Shown here piece after piece: positions 1-8,447 of a DNA stretch of 47,953 nucleotides. Source of the stretch: JBPYFK01 sp051984675 (GTDB lineage: Bacteria; Actinomycetota; Actinomycetes; Mycobacteriales; Pseudonocardiaceae); the NCBI GenBank assembly GCA_051984675.1, contig JBPYFK010000093.1, positions 1 to 47,953 on the forward strand, in the 5' to 3' direction. Position 1 is the first letter of the stretch; each line of letters starts with the position of its first letter. The notes under the pieces are model-generated. The model was not told the DNA's origin, did not search any database, and was given only the letters and a program-made list of their open reading frames with translations. The translations under genes were made by a program, and so were the position numbers.

Positions 1-545
1 GCGAGATTGTCGACGCTCAACGCCAGCCCCGTAACCAGCAACCGGCCCATCGGCTGGCGAACCGATTCGCAGCCTGCCCCTCTTCGCTCTTGCGCGCCTG
101 CCACCGGGTGTGAACGCCGGGGCATGAGCGCGATAGCGATCGGTGTTGGTGCCAGCTCGTTGCTCGCGGTTGCGACAACCGACCTGCGGCTCCCGGCTGT
201 GGCTGACTGTCAGTCGAGTCTCGTCATCACAGAGATCCACACCGCCAGGAGCAACGCGCACGTGGACCCGCCCGGGATCACCCCTTTTCGCGGACGGATC
301 GGATGCCCGACGAGATCCCCCACCCGACGCCGCTGAAGCGAACTCGGTCGCGTTGTCCGTCTGGATTGTCTCGCCGGGGACCGGGCAACTGCGAGAGCAC
401 AGTCTTTCCGTGCTGTCGGTAGCGATGTGCCTGGGGTATCTCATCTCCATCGGCTGCCGGGCAGCCTGATGGAGATGGCCTCACCCCGGCGCTTCCCGAC
501 GCGAGCGAGCGTGCCTCGTGTACTGTCCGGACACGCGCTCGTGAA
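1..545. other. Gene-poor stretch, no supported gene
   Basis: Several overlapping open frames exist on both strands. None has a convincing ribosome binding site or recognisable protein content, and they contradict one another. I see no RNA gene, no clear promoter and no long repeat here. GC is visibly lower and less codon-patterned than after about 4.8 kb. Confidence 0.5.
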
Positions 546-883
546 TCAGCTGCGTTCGTTGGTGTCGGTGTCTTGCGTGCCCCAGACCTCGCGGACGGCA
601 TGGGCACTGTTGCGGACAGCCTTATTCACCGCGCTGCTGATCTCCGTGCATGCCTGTAGTAGCTCGCCGCCGACTTTCCCGGCCGTGTGCATGGTATTGC
701 CTGCGGCCTGACGAATCTTGCCCGTCGCATCGCTGGCTACCGCGCTTTGCCCGCAGCGTCCTCGGCGACGTCCTTAGCCTCGCCAGCGGCGTTTTTCACC
801 ACCTCAGCAGCCTGATCTGCCGTGTGGCTGGTGGTGTCATCGGATTTCTGGGTTTTCCGGTCCGTGTTGTAGTTGTTAGGCAC
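546..883 (-). pseudogene. Frameshifted alanine-rich LEA/CsbD-like small protein gene
   Basis: A GTG start at 883 follows a GGAG ribosome binding site and opens with MPNNYNTDRKTQKSDD. It continues into an alanine/lysine-rich helical pattern (QAAEVVKNAAGEAKDVAEDAAGKA) that hits a stop near 737. In the -1 frame the same pattern resumes at once (VASDATGKIRQAAGN, then TAGKVGGELLQA) and runs to a TGA at 546-548. The total is 338 nt, one nucleotide short of a whole number of codons, which fits a single frameshift near 740-745. The junction GGCAAAGC is not a proper slippery heptamer, so programmed frameshifting is unlikely. The intact product would be about 112 residues, soluble and helical, like stress-associated LEA-like proteins. 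Family membership is inferred from composition only. Confidence 0.6.
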
Positions 884-1632
884 GGTTGGACTCCTTCCAT
901 CGTTTGGTTCTACCACGACGCACACGCGGCTGCCTATAGATCAATATGCACTGTGGTCGAGCAACTCCAGAGGCGAGGCCGCAACCGCCAGCCCCCTTCC
1001 ACACCGTCAGATGGGTGAGTCCCAGCGCCTTCACGTACGAAAGTGTTTCCCGATCCTGCCGCGAGTCTCAGCAGTTCGTCCGGGTCCACCTGGTCGAATC
1101 ATCCGAGGATCACCGCCACGCTGGGATTCACCTCGCCGTCGAGCACCGTCGACGTTGGTCCGCCTGGTGAATCGCAGATATTTGACCACAGTCAAGCACA
1201 ACTACCCCAGTGAGTACAGAGCCTCCCACGTGGTGTTAGCTCACCTTTCGGGCTTGCAGCCGGGATGGAGACCGCAAGTCGGTGACCTGCGGGTTTGTCT
1301 CAACGATCAACATCGTGTGGCCACGAACTGCGGAATCCGGCGCGGACCGCCTCACCGCACGAGCCGCCACTGCGCGGGGCGTTTCCTGATGGTGCGACTG
1401 TCCCAAGGTCGTCCCACAGGTGTCGCGGTCTGTCTCCGTCGTCAGGACAGAGTTGGCGCATACGAGGCTGGTTAGGCTGAAAGTCCATTACGATCTCGTC
1501 TGAGGTTCTTGCTTCGATGAGGCGAGGCGAGGCGAGCACTGAGTACTGCGTTCCGGCTGAGGCGACAGGTGCTACTCCGTGTTTTGCCGGCCGGCTACGA
1601 TGTGGCAACTCGGAACCAACAGGACAGGAGCA
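884..1632. other. Gene-poor stretch
   Basis: No open frame here carries both a plausible start signal and protein-like content. The only structure noted is a short tandem repeat of GAGGC (about 3.6 copies, 1519-1536). The rest looks like decayed or regulatory DNA. Confidence 0.45.
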
Positions 1633-1857
1633 ATGGCCATGGGTCTGATCTCCAAACCGTCGCAAATGGTGGAAGCGGCGGAGCTACTTGCCCGCTTGGC
1701 GAAAGCCGAGCAGCTGGCACATGAAGAAAGCGAAATGACCCACGACGAGGTACAGCGACGGTTCTTGGCTGGGGAGGTCGCCGGTTTGCAACATGCCGCT
1801 CGTCTCACTCGAGAGCTTGCAGACTGGCCCGTAGAAGCGGAGTCCGAGCGAACGTGA
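1633..1857 (+). CDS. Small helical protein of unknown function
   Basis: This encodes 74 residues beginning MAMGLISKPS. AGGAG at 1626-1630 lies just before the ATG, which decides this start over an upstream ATG in the same frame at 1579. The sequence is dominated by charged, alanine/leucine-rich helices (EAAELLARLAKAEQLAHEE, then DEVQRRFLAGEVAGLQHAARL) with no membrane segment or signal peptide. I do not recognise the family. It stands alone in a gene-poor region to the left of the integrase remnant and may be cargo of that element. Confidence 0.55.
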   Translation: MAMGLISKPSQMVEAAELLARLAKAEQLAHEESEMTHDEVQRRFLAGEVAGLQHAARLTRELADWPVEAESERT

Positions 1858-2156
1858 GTCTCCGCTGTCCGCCACAGGTAACACGCTCGTGATCAAGACT
1901 GTCTACTCCCAGTATTGAGACAGGAGGTGATCAGCACCTATTCACGGGCGGGCCCGAACACGTGCGCGCCCAGCCCATCTAGGGCGGGTGAGGGGCTGAT
2001 GGCACGACGACAGCATAGTCTTCTCCAAAGTGGACACCGTGGTGCGCCAGGTGGCGCGTGGAGGGGGCCAAACCTGATTGCCGCCCGCATGTAGCTGGTG
2101 GCGGCGGAGGACAGTCCAGGCCAGGAAAACCGGAGCCGGGAGGGAACCTGCATCGG

Positions 2157-2501
2157 TCAGTGGCTGCCGGTCTCCAGATTGTTGACACGGTGTTCGAGGT
2201 CTTCGACGCGCAGCCGCAGCTTTTCCACCTCCATTCGGACCTCGCGTGGCTGTATCTCGAGGTGGCTGGGATTCCTGACAATATGCCCACTGGCCGGGTC
2301 ACCGACGATCAGTCCCTCTTCGCGGAGCTGCTTGAGGGCCCTCTGCGCAACCGGTCCCGTAACACCAAAGGTGTCCACGAGTTCTTCACGAGAGGGTACC
2401 GCTGAGCCGGGTGCGTACTGGCCAGTGTGGATCGCGTCGCGGAGCTGTCGCGCGATCTCCTCTACCTCCGGGACCAGGTCATTTGATGCAGCATCGTCCA
2501 C
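2157..2501 (-). CDS. GntR-type winged-helix regulator with coiled-coil tail
   Basis: This is a 114-residue protein with a GTG start. Residues about 10-75 form the GntR DNA-binding domain: the helix IARQLRDAIHTGQYAPGSAVPS, the recognition segment SREELVDTFGVTGPVAQRALKQLREEGLI, and the wing around DPASGHIV. The last 35 residues (VRMEVEKLRLRVEDLEHRVNNLE) have heptad leucines and valines and predict a short coiled coil, which probably replaces the usual ligand-binding domain as the dimerisation element. Small GntR proteins of this type are common on actinomycete integrative elements, where KorSA-like regulators control transfer functions. The integrase remnant 1 kb away fits that origin. Its target is not visible. 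Confidence 0.8.
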   Translation of the reverse strand: MDDAASNDLVPEVEEIARQLRDAIHTGQYAPGSAVPSREELVDTFGVTGPVAQRALKQLREEGLIVGDPASGHIVRNPSHLEIQPREVRMEVEKLRLRVEDLEHRVNNLETGSH

Positions 2502-2986
2502 CGTATGATCTTCTGCGCAATGCAGCGACGTTCGGTACCGCCAAATGGGCAGTAGCCACCACTCATCCGTCGGCCGGCAGGCACGACGACTGCTGCGATC
2601 GTGATGTACCGGGATCGTCTAATATGGACCACGATCTGCTGTAGCGCCGAGAAGATGCGTTGAGCTCCCGTGGTTGAGGCGCCGGTGACGAGTAATGCTT
2701 GCTACGAATCCCTGTGCGGGACTACAGATCCTGATACTTGGGAGAAATCGTGACCGCATCACCGTCTTGAACCAACCGCCCAGCCGGCGCTGGTCCTCTC
2801 GTTCATGCACCCAGCGAAAACCTAGGGTGTCACCTTGAGACAGTGGTATAACCGCGGCCTACGACGAGAACAGGGTTGCCCCGGCTGCGAGGTCGGACGC
2901 CACTCTGGGAGTCGCGCGAATGGCCGGATGTGCGCTGGCTGCATGTAACACCGCGGCAGTCGATGACCACGGCGGAGGTGAACACA
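2502..2986. other. Non-coding stretch around a small regulator
   Basis: This lies between the start of the leftward GntR-type gene and the start of a small rightward ORF, so it should carry both promoters. I find no ORF with a ribosome binding site and no convincing operator. The segment 2600-2645 is relatively AT-rich and could be a promoter, but no motif is clear enough to name. Confidence 0.4.
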
Positions 2987-3175
2987 GTGCCGGACCAGGC
3001 TGACCCTCACGTGTGGTCCGATCAGGCAGAACGTGTTGCACGCAGACGAATCGATCGCGCTTACGCAGACGCTTGCGCCGCCCTGGATGAGTCGCTACGA
3101 GCGGCCACCTCGGCGATGACCAACCGTAGTCACCGTGTGGCTTCGAACCGTCCTCGGCGGCGCTTTCCGACCTAA
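2987..3175 (+). CDS. Small basic hypothetical protein
   Basis: This encodes 62 residues from a GTG preceded by GGCGGAGG (MPDQADPHVWSDQAER). An in-frame ATG at 2963 is an alternative start. The middle is a helical segment rich in arginine and alanine (RVARRRIDRAYADACAALDESLRAA), and the C-terminus is arginine-rich. There is no recognisable domain. The good ribosome binding site and helical periodicity argue for a real gene. The short length and the decayed surroundings argue for caution. Confidence 0.4.
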   Translation: MPDQADPHVWSDQAERVARRRIDRAYADACAALDESLRAATSAMTNRSHRVASNRPRRRFPT

Positions 3176-3510
3176 TAGGAGACAGCTTGACTGCCGCACC
3201 CAAGCGAGCCAGGTGGTTAATTTTCCCAACCTCGTGGTAGAGCCGAAGACCTCATTGCGGATGCTGCGCTTCCGTGGCAGCTCAAGGCGTGGCAGCCATC
3301 GTCAATGTCTGACGCAGGAACGATGTCCTCGCCCTCATGCTGCTTGATGGGCGAAGGGCGCTGGCTTGTGAAATCTGAGACGGCGAGCCAGGTGATCCGT
3401 CCACTACGGATTTTCGAGAACACTGGTGACCCGATGGTGTCGTCGCAGCCTTGTCGCTCGCCCCTGTGTCGCAGAGCTGGGATGGTGATCTTGTTTGTCA
3501 CCCGTCGGTG
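3176..3510. other. Stretch replacing the lost 3' end of the integrase gene
   Basis: The integrase frame stops at 3511, before the sequence that should encode its catalytic tyrosine. Reading leftward on the minus strand I cannot find that tyrosine motif in any frame. This stretch is therefore either foreign DNA joined at a deletion or too decayed to recognise. No other gene is supported. Confidence 0.4.
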
Positions 3511-4630
3511 TTAGGCCATCGACGGTAGCTCGGTCGCTGAGTAGTGACGAAGCGCGTGTAGATGGGCGTCGATTCCGATTCGATCGGCCATGTCCTTGTA
3601 GCGCTGGGTCACGGCGTTGGGCGAATACGGCTCGGAGTGGTCGGGCGTCCTGCCGGCGCTGACCACGAACAAGTCCTCCGTGAACGTGCCGCCAAGCTCT
3701 TCCACGCGCTGCCGAACACGCTCCTTGTGTTCCTTGAGCAGGACGACGGTCTCGCTGTCGAGCGCGACGCAGCGGTGCTGATGCGCCTTGATCTCCTTCT
3801 CCTTGCCGCCCACCCAGTTGCGCCGCAGATCGATTACTTCGCCGTGCCAGGTCGAGCCGAGAGAAACGCAACCCGACCAGTTCGCCCCGGCGCAGTCCCG
3901 TGGTCATCGCGAGCCAGACAAGAGCGCCCCAGTCCTCGTCCGTACGGAACGCCTCTTCGGACAACCACGCGGCTTCTGCGGGCGTGGGTGGGTCAGGCTC
4001 ACTTTTGGCGGGACTTACGGGCGACCCGAGCGGGATTCGAGCCGATCCAGGTCCCAGCGCTCGGCAGCATCCAGAGTGCCGCTAACGATGGCGTGGATCT
4101 GCCTGACTGTCGAAGCCGCCATCGGTTTGCACTTGTGCGGCTTGCACTTCGCCGTCCCGCAGTCGCGGTCGCCCTCCTTCTTGTGCTCGATGAACGGTTT
4201 GCCGTCGCATCGCCCACGACAACGCCGTAGATCCGCGTAGAGGCTCTCCAACATCCGAGCCGTGATCTTGTTGATCGCCGCGTCACCAAGCGCCGGCTTG
4301 ATCGTGCGATCGACATACCCGTCGTACGTTTCCGCGTACTGTCCTCGATTTCGCTGGTACGCATCCATTCGTCCAACGCGCGCGAAAGACTCACCGAGGA
4401 CGGTGCGGACCGTTGGCCGTCAACTTGGGCCAACAGCCGGTTCAATACCTTCTCGGCGCGCTTTGCGCGGCCTTGTCCGTGCCGTTGATGGTCTCGCGGA
4501 GATAGGAGCGCTTGTCGGTCACCGGATCGACCCCGGCGTAGACGATCACGCGAAGGGTCTTCCCGCGCTCCTCGATCCGACCACGCTGACGGCCCTGATT
4601 CCGATCAACACCGAAAGCCCAGGGCCGCAC
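3511..4630 (-). pseudogene. Tyrosine recombinase (integrase), multiply frameshifted and truncated
   Basis: Pieces of one phage/AICE-type tyrosine recombinase appear in order in alternating minus-strand frames. First comes an N-terminal arm-binding domain (VYAGVDPVTDKRSYLRETINGT, about 4450-4560). Next is a SAM-like core-binding domain (SLSRALDEWM, then YVDRTIKPALGDAAINKITARML, about 4180-4420). The catalytic domain follows with the first arginine motif (TTGLRRGELVGL, about 3880) and the histidine-arginine motif (LHALRHYSATEL, about 3530). Reading through needs at least four frame changes (near 4445, 4368, 4040-4000 and 3840). The frame then stops before the region that should hold the second histidine and the nucleophilic tyrosine. 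The neighbouring chromosomal genes are intact, so this is genuine decay rather than poor sequence. The gene starts about 50 nt beyond the 3' end of the tRNA, the usual position for an integrase whose attachment site is that tRNA. Confidence 0.88.
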
Positions 4631-4680
4631 CCAACGATCAACTTAGTTGATCTCTATTCGCTTGTTTTGCCTGGTCGAGC

Positions 4681-4757
4681 TGGTGCCCACGGTGCGACTC
4701 GAACGCACACTGGACGGATTTTGAGTCCGCTGCCTCTGCCGATTGGGCTACGTGGGC
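4681..4757 (-). tRNA. tRNA with anticodon CAA (Leu by anticodon), class I shape, CCA encoded
   Basis: The minus strand folds as a complete cloverleaf. The acceptor stem is GCCCACG/CGTGGGC. The D-arm is GCC/GGC with the conserved GG in its loop. The anticodon stem is GCGGA/TCCGT around the seven-base loop CTCAAAA (anticodon CAA at 4723-4721). The variable loop is five bases (CCAGT), and the T-arm is GTGCG/CGCAC with loop TTCGAGT. Discriminator A73 is at 4684 and a genomic CCA at 4683-4681. The anticodon reads UUG (leucine), but bacterial leucine tRNAs normally have a long class II variable arm, which is absent. The gene has served as the attachment site of the adjacent integrase remnant. No second copy of its 3' end is visible in the window. 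Confidence 0.9.
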
Positions 4758-4846
4758 CGATCTGGACGTCAGAATACGCGATCGTGGATGGTCCATGAAC
4801 AAGGGGGCTGCCGTCCTGGCAGGCCACGGCCGCTGGAGATGCCTAT

Positions 4847-7360
4847 TCACAGCCGGTTCACAGCGGTCACTCGCAACACTGCCGTACCAGCCTCATCCGA
4901 GGCGGCGAGGTCGATATCGGCGCTGATGCCCCAGTCGTGGTCTCCGGCCGGGTCGTCGAAGATCTGCCGCACGGCCCATCGGCCGGGCTGCTCGTCGATG
5001 ATCAGCAGATGTGGGCCGCGCGCGTCGGGCCCGGTACCGATCTCGTCGTGCTCGGCGAAGTACGGCTCGAGCGCGTCCTCCCACGCGGCGGCGTCCCAGC
5101 CCGCTTCCTCGTCGAGCGCGCTGAGATCGTCGTAGCGCTGCCGGGCCGCGAGTTCCACTCGCCGGAACAGCTGGTTGCGCACGAGCACGCGGAAAGCCCG
5201 CGCGTTCGCGGTGATCGCTGCCGGTTCCTGTTGGGCGGCGGCGCTTTCCGCGCCGCCTTCGACGCCGGCGTCCGGGTGGCGCAGCTTCTCCCACTCGTCG
5301 AGCAGGCTGGAGTCGACCTGCCGGACGAGTTCCCCGAGCCACTCGACGAGATCGTGCAGTTCCTCGTTTTTTGCTTCGTCGGGCACGGTCTGCCGCAGTG
5401 CCTTGTAGACATCGGCCAGATAGCGCAGGACGAGCCCTTCCGAGCGGGCCAGGTTGTAGTGGCCGATGTACTCGGTGAACGTCATGGCCCGCTCGTACAT
5501 GTCGCGCACCACGGACTTCGGCGACAGCTCGTGGTCGGAAACCCACGGGTGCCCGCTGCGGTAGGTATCGTAAGCGCCTTCCAGCAGCTCGGCCAGCGGT
5601 TTCGGGTAGGTGATGTCTTCGAGCAGTTCCATCCGCTCGTCGTAGTCGATGCCTTCGGCCTTCATGGCGGCGACCGCTTCGCCCCGGGCCTTGTGCTGCT
5701 GCGCGGACAGCACCGGGCGCGGGTCGTCCACAATCGACTCCACAATGGACACCACATCGAGCGCGTAGGACACCGATGCCGGGTCGAGCAGCTCGATGGC
5801 CGCGAGCGCGAGCGGCGACAGCGGTTGGTTGAGCGCGAAGTCGAACTGCAGGTCCACGGTCAGGCGAGCCCAGCGGCCGTGGTCGTCTGGCCGCTCCAGC
5901 TGCTCGACGACGCCGGCGGCCAGCAACGCCCGGTAGATCGCGATCGCGCGCAGGATATGCCGGCGTTGCGCTGGCCGGTCCTCGTGGTTGTCGGTGAGCA
6001 GGTGTTTCATCGCCGCATAGGCGTTGCCCGGCCGGTCGATCACGTTCAGCAGCATCGAGTGGCTGACGGTGAAGCTGGAGACCAGTGGCTCGGGCTCGGC
6101 GGCGATGATCCGCTCGAAGGTCTTCCTGCTCCACGACACGAAGCCCTCGGGTGGTTTCTTGCGCACCACCTTGCGGCGCTTCTTCGGATCGTCGCCGGCC
6201 TTCGCCAGCGCGCGCTCGTTCTCGATCTCGTGCTCGGGAGCCTGGACGACGACGTCCCCGGCGGTGTCGTATCCCGCCCGCCCCGCACGACCGGCGATCT
6301 GGTGGAACTCGCGCGCCTTGAGCTGACGCATGCGCACACCGTCGAACTTCGTCAGCCCGGTCAGCAGCACGGTGCGGATCGGCACGTTGATCCCCACACC
6401 CAGGGTGTCCGTACCGCAGATGACCTTCAGCAGACCGGCCTGCGCGAGCTGCTCGATCAGTCGCCGGTATTTCGGCAGCATGCCGGCGTGGTGCACACCG
6501 ATCCCGTGCCGCACCAGGCGGGACAGCGTCTTGCCGAAGCCAGCGGAGAAGCGGAAGTCGCCCAGCGCCTCGGCGATGCTGTCACGTTCGGCCCGGCTGG
6601 CGACCTTGACGCTCATCAACGCCTGGGCCTGCTCCACGGCGGCGACCTGGCTGAAGTGCACGACGTAGACCGGCGCACGCTGGCCGGACAGCAGCTCCTC
6701 GATCGTCTCGTGCAGCGGGGTCATCGCGTACCGGAAGTTCAACGGAATCGGCCGCTCAGCGGAGCTGACCACCGCCGTGTCCCGACCCGTCCGGCGGGTG
6801 AGGTCCTTCTCGAACCGGCTGACGTCCCCGAGGGTCGCGGACATCAGGATGAACTGGACGTGTGGCAGCTCCAACAGCGGGACCTGCCACGCCCAGCCCC
6901 GGTCCGGGTCGGCGTAGAAGTGGAACTCGTCCATCACGACCTGGCCGACGTCGGCGCGGTCACCGTCACGCAATGCGATGTTGGCCAGGATCTCCGCCGT
7001 GCAGCAGATGATCGGCGCGCCCGGGTTGACGCTGGAGTCGCCGGTCATCATGCCGACGTTGACCGGGCCGAAGATCTCCACCAGCGCGAAGAACTTCTCC
7101 GATACCAGCGCTTTGATCGGCGCGGTGTAGAAGGTGCGCCGCTGGTGGGCCATCGCGGCGAAGTGCGCGCCGGTGGCCACCAGGCTCTTGCCCGACCCCG
7201 TGGGCGTACTGATGATCACGTTCGTCCCGGAGACGACTTCCATCAGCGCTTCTTCTTGCGCCGGGTAGAGCTCGATGCCCTGCTTCAAGGTCCACGCGGT
7301 GAAGGCGTCGAGCAACGCGTCGGGCTCGGGCTGCTCCGGGATCTGGTCGGTGAGCTGCAT
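4847..7360 (-). CDS. DEAD/DEAH-box (Ski2-like) helicase with DUF3516 C-terminus
   Basis: This is an 837-residue superfamily 2 helicase. ATG at 7360 is chosen because AGGTGG lies just upstream and the conserved sequence begins there (MQLTDQIPEQ); the frame itself extends further 5'. Helicase motifs, in residues from this start: Walker A TPTGSGKS (52-59), motif Ia TAPIKALVSEKF, Walker B DEFH (144-147), motif III MSATL (173-177), motif V (CGTDTLGVGINVP) and motif VI (QIAGRAGRAG). Its C-terminal half matches the actinobacterial DUF3516 architecture, a long helical region after the helicase core. The motif set is that of the Ski2/Mtr4 group, which unwinds RNA or structured nucleic acid. The cellular substrate is not established. 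A LuxR-type protein lies 190 bp upstream on the same strand. Confidence 0.9.
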   Translation of the reverse strand: MQLTDQIPEQPEPDALLDAFTAWTLKQGIELYPAQEEALMEVVSGTNVIISTPTGSGKSLVATGAHFAAMAHQRRTFYTAPIKALVSEKFFALVEIFGPVNVGMMTGDSSVNPGAPIICCTAEILANIALRDGDRADVGQVVMDEFHFYADPDRGWAWQVPLLELPHVQFILMSATLGDVSRFEKDLTRRTGRDTAVVSSAERPIPLNFRYAMTPLHETIEELLSGQRAPVYVVHFSQVAAVEQAQALMSVKVASRAERDSIAEALGDFRFSAGFGKTLSRLVRHGIGVHHAGMLPKYRRLIEQLAQAGLLKVICGTDTLGVGINVPIRTVLLTGLTKFDGVRMRQLKAREFHQIAGRAGRAGYDTAGDVVVQAPEHEIENERALAKAGDDPKKRRKVVRKKPPEGFVSWSRKTFERIIAAEPEPLVSSFTVSHSMLLNVIDRPGNAYAAMKHLLTDNHEDRPAQRRHILRAIAIYRALLAAGVVEQLERPDDHGRWARLTVDLQFDFALNQPLSPLALAAIELLDPASVSYALDVVSIVESIVDDPRPVLSAQQHKARGEAVAAMKAEGIDYDERMELLEDITYPKPLAELLEGAYDTYRSGHPWVSDHELSPKSVVRDMYERAMTFTEYIGHYNLARSEGLVLRYLADVYKALRQTVPDEAKNEELHDLVEWLGELVRQVDSSLLDEWEKLRHPDAGVEGGAESAAAQQEPAAITANARAFRVLVRNQLFRRVELAARQRYDDLSALDEEAGWDAAAWEDALEPYFAEHDEIGTGPDARGPHLLIIDEQPGRWAVRQIFDDPAGDHDWGISADIDLAASDEAGTAVLRVTAVNRL

Positions 7361-7548
7361 CGTGCCACCTATGGTCCCCGGTCGCCGGGGGGTCGCCGCA
7401 GCCGGGGTGGCCTCAAGCGACCTGCGCCACTCGCCCGCCGGACACGACTCCGAATGTCCACTGTGTACGGATGATCGGAGGCGTGACGAGCCGGCCGCGT
7501 TCAGGCGGCTGGCCATCGTCACAGCAGCACGTTTCTAGGACGACAGCG

Positions 7549-7776
7549 TCAGAGCAAGCCGCGCCGCGCCGCCCACACGACCGCCTGGATCGGCGCCCGC
7601 ACCCCAAGCCGGTCACAGATCGCCCGTGTCCGGCGGCGCACCGTGCGATCAGACAACCCGAGACGCCGACCCACCGATTCCAGCGGGAGGCCGTCGGCCA
7701 ATAACGCGAGCAAGCGGAGGTCGTCCTCCGTCACCTCTGGGTGGCGCGTGACCGTCTCCCCAGACACCACAGTCAC
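7549..7776 (-). CDS. Single-domain LuxR-type HTH protein
   Basis: This is 75 residues with a GTG start preceded by AGGAGG. Residues about 15-72 form a LuxR/GerE helix-turn-helix (TEDDLRLLALLADGLPLESVGRRLGLSDRTVRRRTRAICDRLGV). The C-terminal PIQAVVWAARRGLL is the usual last helix of that domain. There is no receiver or sensor domain, so it is either a minimal regulator or a partner of another protein. It reads toward the helicase gene and may share its transcript. No operator is visible. Confidence 0.8.
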   Translation of the reverse strand: MTVVSGETVTRHPEVTEDDLRLLALLADGLPLESVGRRLGLSDRTVRRRTRAICDRLGVRAPIQAVVWAARRGLL

Positions 7777-8081
7777 CGCTTTTCCTCCTCACAACCCGCG
7801 ATCGAATCGTTTCAGCGTCCCATTACCGGAGCTTGCCGCGATCGGCCACACAAGTCAACGACTTTCCGCAGATTCCAACATTTTGGCGGTCGTCTCCCAC
7901 GTCAGCCAGCACCTCGCGACAAGAGCGCCACCACGGCGGTGGCCCTAATCGTTTTATACACGTGTTGCGGGTGTGCGCGCTTCCGTTCGACAGCACCGGC
8001 TGCATCTGGTCCGCTAGGAAGTGCCCGCAGCAAGCCATCGCTGGCCACAGCAACAAGGACGCGCAGCGACGAGGAGGAGTT
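7777..8081. other. Divergent promoter region with a SigF-like motif
   Basis: This lies between two divergent small genes. On the plus strand GTTT (7951-7954), a 14-base spacer and GGGTGT (7969-7974) resemble the actinobacterial SigF consensus GTTT-N14-16-GGGTAT with one mismatch, about 108 bp before the small gene at 8082. The spacer holds the palindrome ACACGTGT (7958-7965). The region is otherwise plain. Confidence 0.3.
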
Positions 8082-8327
8082 GTGTCCGATCGCCTGATGT
8101 CAGGGGACCCACTCTCCAGTGACCCTGGACCAGGGCGCACCGTGCGGTTCGTGGGTGGGCCGCTGGACGGGCGCGTCCAGGAGCTGCGCGACGCCGAGGC
8201 CGTCGCCGGGCGGCTGCTCCGGCACATCCACCTGCATGACGGGCCGAAGATCGAAACGCAGTACGAACTGCGCTACACGACCGCGGCCGGGTGGGAATAC
8301 CACCTTCGCCCCAACCACGCCCCCTGA
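8082..8327 (+). CDS. Small conserved-looking hypothetical protein
   Basis: This is 81 residues from a GTG preceded by GAGGAGGAG (MSDRLMSGDP). The core TVRFVGGPLDGRVQEL, then KIETQYELRYTTAAGWEYHLRP, looks like alternating beta strands of a small globular protein of a kind common in actinomycetes as hypothetical. There is no membrane segment and no known catalytic motif. It lies about 120 bp upstream of mutA on the same strand and could share its transcript. Confidence 0.7.
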   Translation: MSDRLMSGDPLSSDPGPGRTVRFVGGPLDGRVQELRDAEAVAGRLLRHIHLHDGPKIETQYELRYTTAAGWEYHLRPNHAP

Positions 8328-8447
8328 CACGTGATTCGCCCACTTCGGGCGCGCGCTGAACGATCTTGCTCGGGCCGTATCGCTCCAGGTTGCGAGGTGC
8401 GTCACACCATGGAGAAGGCCCAGAGAACGCGCCTACCATCAACATCC

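Noticed and set aside
546..883. Programmed -1 frameshift in the alanine-rich gene
   Set aside because: The junction GGCAAAGC does not fit the X-XXY-YYZ slippery pattern and no downstream pseudoknot is evident, so a simple indel is preferred.
873..1475. 200-codon plus-strand frame in the gene-poor left end
   Set aside because: It has no ribosome binding site, no domain and irregular composition, and it overlaps the start of the frameshifted minus-strand gene.
4810..4830. Hairpin terminator after the helicase gene
   Set aside because: The inner arms leave a one-base loop and the outer arms are only five bases, too weak to call.
4937..7474. 845-codon open frame on the plus strand
   Set aside because: It lies antisense to the intact helicase. 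High GC keeps the opposite frame free of stops. The product is His/Arg/Val-rich with no domain and has no ribosome binding site.
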